Shown one piece after another: positions 61,716 through 64,000 of a stretch of DNA of 64,000 nt. The stretch's first letter is position 1. Each line of letters begins with the position of its first letter. The stretch covers positions 1,582,501 through 1,646,500 of the forward strand of contig NZ_CP095732.1 in NCBI RefSeq assembly GCF_020447305.1, given 5' to 3'. A model generated the notes under the pieces. It saw only the letters and a list, made by a program, of their open reading frames with translations, was not told where the DNA came from and ran no database searches. Position numbers and translations under genes: made by a program. The stretch comes from Abyssibius alkaniclasticus (GTDB lineage Bacteria > Pseudomonadota > Alphaproteobacteria > Rhodobacterales > Rhodobacteraceae).

Positions 61716-63127
61716 GGTAAAATATCCTTCAGGCGAAATTCGGCAATGCGCTCGACCTGCCTGCACGCGGTGGCAAGCTCCTGGTCTGTGTCATTGGCGA
61801 TGCGGGCTTCAAATGCGGCCAGAATTTCCGGCTTGGTATAATCGCGCACGGCAATGATGAAGGGAAAGCCGTGCTTGGCCATATAAGCGGCGTTGAGCGA
61901 CTGGAAGGCGCTGCGCTCGGCCTCGGTCAGCGCATCAAGCCCGGCGCTGGCCTGCTCATTGGTTGATTCAGCCGTCAGCGCCTTGGCGGCGGCCAGCTTG
62001 CCCGCAAGGTCGGGATGGGCTTGCAGCACAGCCAGCCGTTCAGCATCGCTGGCGCTGCGAAAAGCGCGGCACAGAGCGTTATGCACCCCGGCGGCGCAAT
62101 CATGCGCCGGCCCAAGGTCCAGCGCATGGGCGCGTTCGGCCACCCAGGGCGAATGCTCGAAAATACTGCCGAATTTCGCCACAAAACGCGCCGCATCCAT
62201 CTGGCTGGGGCGCTCGCGGCGGGCGGGCGGGTGCGCCTTTGCCCAATGCGCGGCAATATCGGCGCGGCGCGCAAACCACACGCCCTCATGCGCCTGTGCA
62301 TGGTCCAAGAACCGCATCAGCCCGGCAATCTTGCCTGGCCGCCCGATCAGGCGGCAATGCAGCCCGATGGACAGCATTTTCGGTGCGCCCGCCGCGCCTT
62401 CGGCATAAAGCACATCGAAAGCATCGCGCAGATACTGGTAAAACTGCTCGCCGGTACTATAGCCCGGCGCGGTGGCAAAGCGCATGTCATTGGCTTCCAG
62501 CGTATAGGGGATGATGAGCTGATCGCGCGCGCCGATCTCCGCCCAATAGGGCAGATCATCGTCATAAGTGTCCGAGATATAGTCCATCGCGCCGCTCTCA
62601 GCCACCAGCCGCACGGTATTGGCCGAACAGCGCCCGGTATACCAGCCGCGCGGCGGGGTGCCGACAACCTCGGTATGCAGGCGAATGGCCTCGGCAATCG
62701 CGGCGCGCTCCTCGGCCTCGGGCATGTCTTTGTGTTCAACCCATTTCAGCCCGTGGCTGGCAATTTCCCAATCCGCCGCCTTCATTGCCGCCACCTGTTC
62801 GGGGCTGCGGGCAAGGGCCGTGGCCACCCCGTAAATGGTAATGGGAATGTCGCGCCCGGTGAACAGCCGGTGCAGCCGCCAGAACCCGGCGCGCGCGCCA
62901 TATTCGTAAATCGATTCCATGTTCCAGTGCCGCTGGCCCGCCCATTGCGCCGCCCCCGGAATATCCGACAGGAACGCCTCAGACGCCGCATCGCCGTGGA
63001 GGATGCAATTCTCGCCGCCCTCTTCATAATTCAGCACAATCTGCACGGCGATTCTTGCATCATTGGGCCAATTTGCCCTGGGCGGGTTCGGCCCGTGGCC
63101 GCGCATATCGCGGGGGTAGCGGTTCAT
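61712..63127 (-). CDS. puuE: Fusion: PuuE allantoinase + OHCU decarboxylase
   Basis: A two-domain protein of 471 residues. Residues 1 to about 305 are the polysaccharide-deacetylase-type allantoinase PuuE (MRGHGPNPPRANWPNDARIAVQIVLNYEEGGE; IASHGLKWVEHK; SIGLHCRLIGRPGK). Residues about 310-471 are 2-oxo-4-hydroxy-4-carboxy-5-ureidoimidazoline (OHCU) decarboxylase with HPDLAGKLA, ESTNEQASAGLD and FPFIIAVRDYTK. One chain thus holds two steps of urate breakdown that flank each other. Divergent from puuD by 159 nt. Confidence 0.93.
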   Translation of the reverse strand: MNRYPRDMRGHGPNPPRANWPNDARIAVQIVLNYEEGGENCILHGDAASEAFLSDIPGAAQWAGQRHWNMESIYEYGARAGFWRLHRLFTGRDIPITIYGVATALARSPEQVAAMKAADWEIASHGLKWVEHKDMPEAEERAAIAEAIRLHTEVVGTPPRGWYTGRCSANTVRLVAESGAMDYISDTYDDDLPYWAEIGARDQLIIPYTLEANDMRFATAPGYSTGEQFYQYLRDAFDVLYAEGAAGAPKMLSIGLHCRLIGRPGKIAGLMRFLDHAQAHEGVWFARRADIAAHWAKAHPPARRERPSQMDAARFVAKFGSIFEHSPWVAERAHALDLGPAHDCAAGVHNALCRAFRSASDAERLAVLQAHPDLAGKLAAAKALTAESTNEQASAGLDALTEAERSAFQSLNAAYMAKHGFPFIIAVRDYTKPEILAAFEARIANDTDQELATACRQVERIAEFRLKDILP

Positions 63128-63286
63128 GCCTGTCTCCTTTTGGGCCAGTATCGGCCTTCACCTTGTGATAGCATTACGAAAGAGGATTGATTATCAAGAT
63201 TGCATTGAAAGAAAAAGTTGAATTCGTTGATTTTGTTTGAAACGAAAGCCTGACAAAGTGGCGCCGAACAAGCGAGGGAGAGCGCG
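63128..63286. promoter_or_regulatory. Divergent puuE/puuD promoter region with TTGAT-T-ATCAA
   Basis: AT-rich 159-nt spacer. TTGATTATCAA at 63187-63197 is an inverted repeat with a single central base, a possible operator for the purine genes. GAGGGAGAG at 63273-63281 is the puuD ribosome-binding site. No regulator can be named from the sequence. Confidence 0.35.
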
Positions 63287-64000
63287 ATGTATGACTATGC
63301 GATCATGTGGGAATGGGGGGCGTTTGCCATCCGCTGGCTGCATGTCATCACCGCAATCGCCTGGATAGGCAGCTCGTTTTACTTCATCGCGCTCGATCTG
63401 GGGCTGCGCAAGGCGCCGGATTTGCCCGAAGGGGCGCATGGCGAGGAATGGCAGGTGCATGGCGGTGGCTTCTACCATATCCGCAAATATCTTGTTGCCC
63501 CTGCGGCAATGCCCGAGCATCTGACCTGGTTCAAATGGGAAAGCTATGCGACATGGCTTTCAGGTTTCGCCCTGCTGGCCGTGGTCTATTATGCGGGGGC
63601 AGATCTGTATCTGGTCGATGCGAATGTCTGGGATGTTTCGCCCTTCATCGGCATCCTCACCTCTATCGCCAGCATCATCGGCGCGTGGCTTGTGTATGAT
63701 CTGCTGTGCAAATCGCCGCTCAAGGCCAATGCCACCGCGCTGATGGTGCTGCTTTTCGCGCTGCTGGTCGGGCTGGCCTGGTTTTATACGCAAATCTTCA
63801 CGGGCCGCGCGGCTTTCCTGCATCTGGGGGCCATAACTGCCACCATCATGTCGGCCAATGTGTTCATGGTCATCATTCCGAACCAGAAGATCGTGGTCGC
63901 CGACCTGAAGGCCGGGCGCGTGCCCGATGCGAAATACGGCAAAATCGCCAAGCTGCGCAGCACGCATAACAACTATCTCACCCTGCCGGTGCTGTTTTTG
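63287..64000 (+). CDS. puuD: Urate hydroxylase PuuD, 5' part (cut by window end)
   Basis: The first 238 residues of a membrane protein, open to the window edge. MYDYAIMWEWGAFAIRWLHVITAIAWIGSSFYFIALD and the Trp/His-rich segment GEEWQVHGGGFYHIRKYLVAP match the PuuD urate oxidase membrane domain, which is normally followed by a cytochrome c domain beyond this window. Several membrane helices are visible (about 13-35, 88-108, 114-134, 144-166 and 171-192). It oxidises urate, feeding the OHCU decarboxylase/allantoinase fusion across the divergent promoter. Confidence 0.92.
   Translation, partial: MYDYAIMWEWGAFAIRWLHVITAIAWIGSSFYFIALDLGLRKAPDLPEGAHGEEWQVHGGGFYHIRKYLVAPAAMPEHLTWFKWESYATWLSGFALLAVVYYAGADLYLVDANVWDVSPFIGILTSIASIIGAWLVYDLLCKSPLKANATALMVLLFALLVGLAWFYTQIFTGRAAFLHLGAITATIMSANVFMVIIPNQKIVVADLKAGRVPDAKYGKIAKLRSTHNNYLTLPVLFL

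Overview
The window reads as chromosome of an alphaproteobacterium, most likely Rhodobacteraceae. The DNA is GC-rich and densely packed, with ATGA/TGATG stop-start overlaps inside operons. An ECF sigma factor/ChrR pair lies divergent to a Cfa-type lipid operon, as around the singlet-oxygen sigma-E genes of Rhodobacter. There are also a class I lysyl-tRNA synthetase, TRAP transporters, DUF1365 and DUF2177 genes, and a stand-alone NDUFS4-like Complex I subunit. All assignments come from reading motifs in the sequence; no database search was run.

Layout. 1-7.2 kb: hexuronate/mannonate catabolism (SDR, cupin, KDG kinase, RraA-like protein, mannonate dehydratase) followed by a DctPQM TRAP transporter behind a perfect GTATAC-centred palindrome. 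7.3-13.5 kb: rpoE-chrR-hypothetical on the minus strand, divergent from a five-gene membrane-lipid operon; both start from back-to-back TGATCC-N18-TAAC promoters. 13.5-19.8 kb: a four-gene minus-strand operon of unknown pathway (nitrilase-type amidase, 917-residue Orn/Lys/Arg-type decarboxylase, ATP-grasp ligase, C45 NTN-hydrolase), the best candidate here for an undescribed system. 20-30.6 kb: housekeeping genes (nadD, dacB, terB-like, lysS, uvrB, NDUFS4-like), a YeeE/YedE pair behind an ATTC-N8-GAAT operator, and a 764-residue beta-helix protein.

30.6-31.7 kb is a small scar: truncated tRNA copy, intact tRNA-Arg(UCU), frameshifted IS3 OrfA remnant and truncated Dam gene. 31.7-43.2 kb holds a large LuxR/LAL regulator followed by a dipeptide-type ABC transporter, a HyuA-like protein and two tandem DUF917 proteins. 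43.5-45.3 kb is an arsR-acr3-arsC operon. 45.3-46.9 kb holds yghU, tRNA-Arg(CCG) and a small PopZ-like protein. 46.9-57.9 kb is a LacI-controlled beta-mannoside system: ABC importer, GH2 beta-mannosidase, D-lyxose/D-mannose isomerase, TIM-barrel isomerase and Gfo/Idh dehydrogenase, with a beheaded WYL regulator downstream. 58.4-60.8 kb is kbl-tdh (threonine to glycine). 60.9-64.0 kb is purine catabolism: allE, a PuuE-OHCU decarboxylase fusion and the start of puuD.

The overall theme is uptake and breakdown of plant- or algal-type sugars, sugar acids, peptides, purines and amino acids, with oxidative-stress, sulfur and arsenic responses. A recurring design is a strong stem-loop without a T-run directly after each solute-binding-protein gene (TRAP and two ABC systems), which probably sets binding protein in excess over permease.
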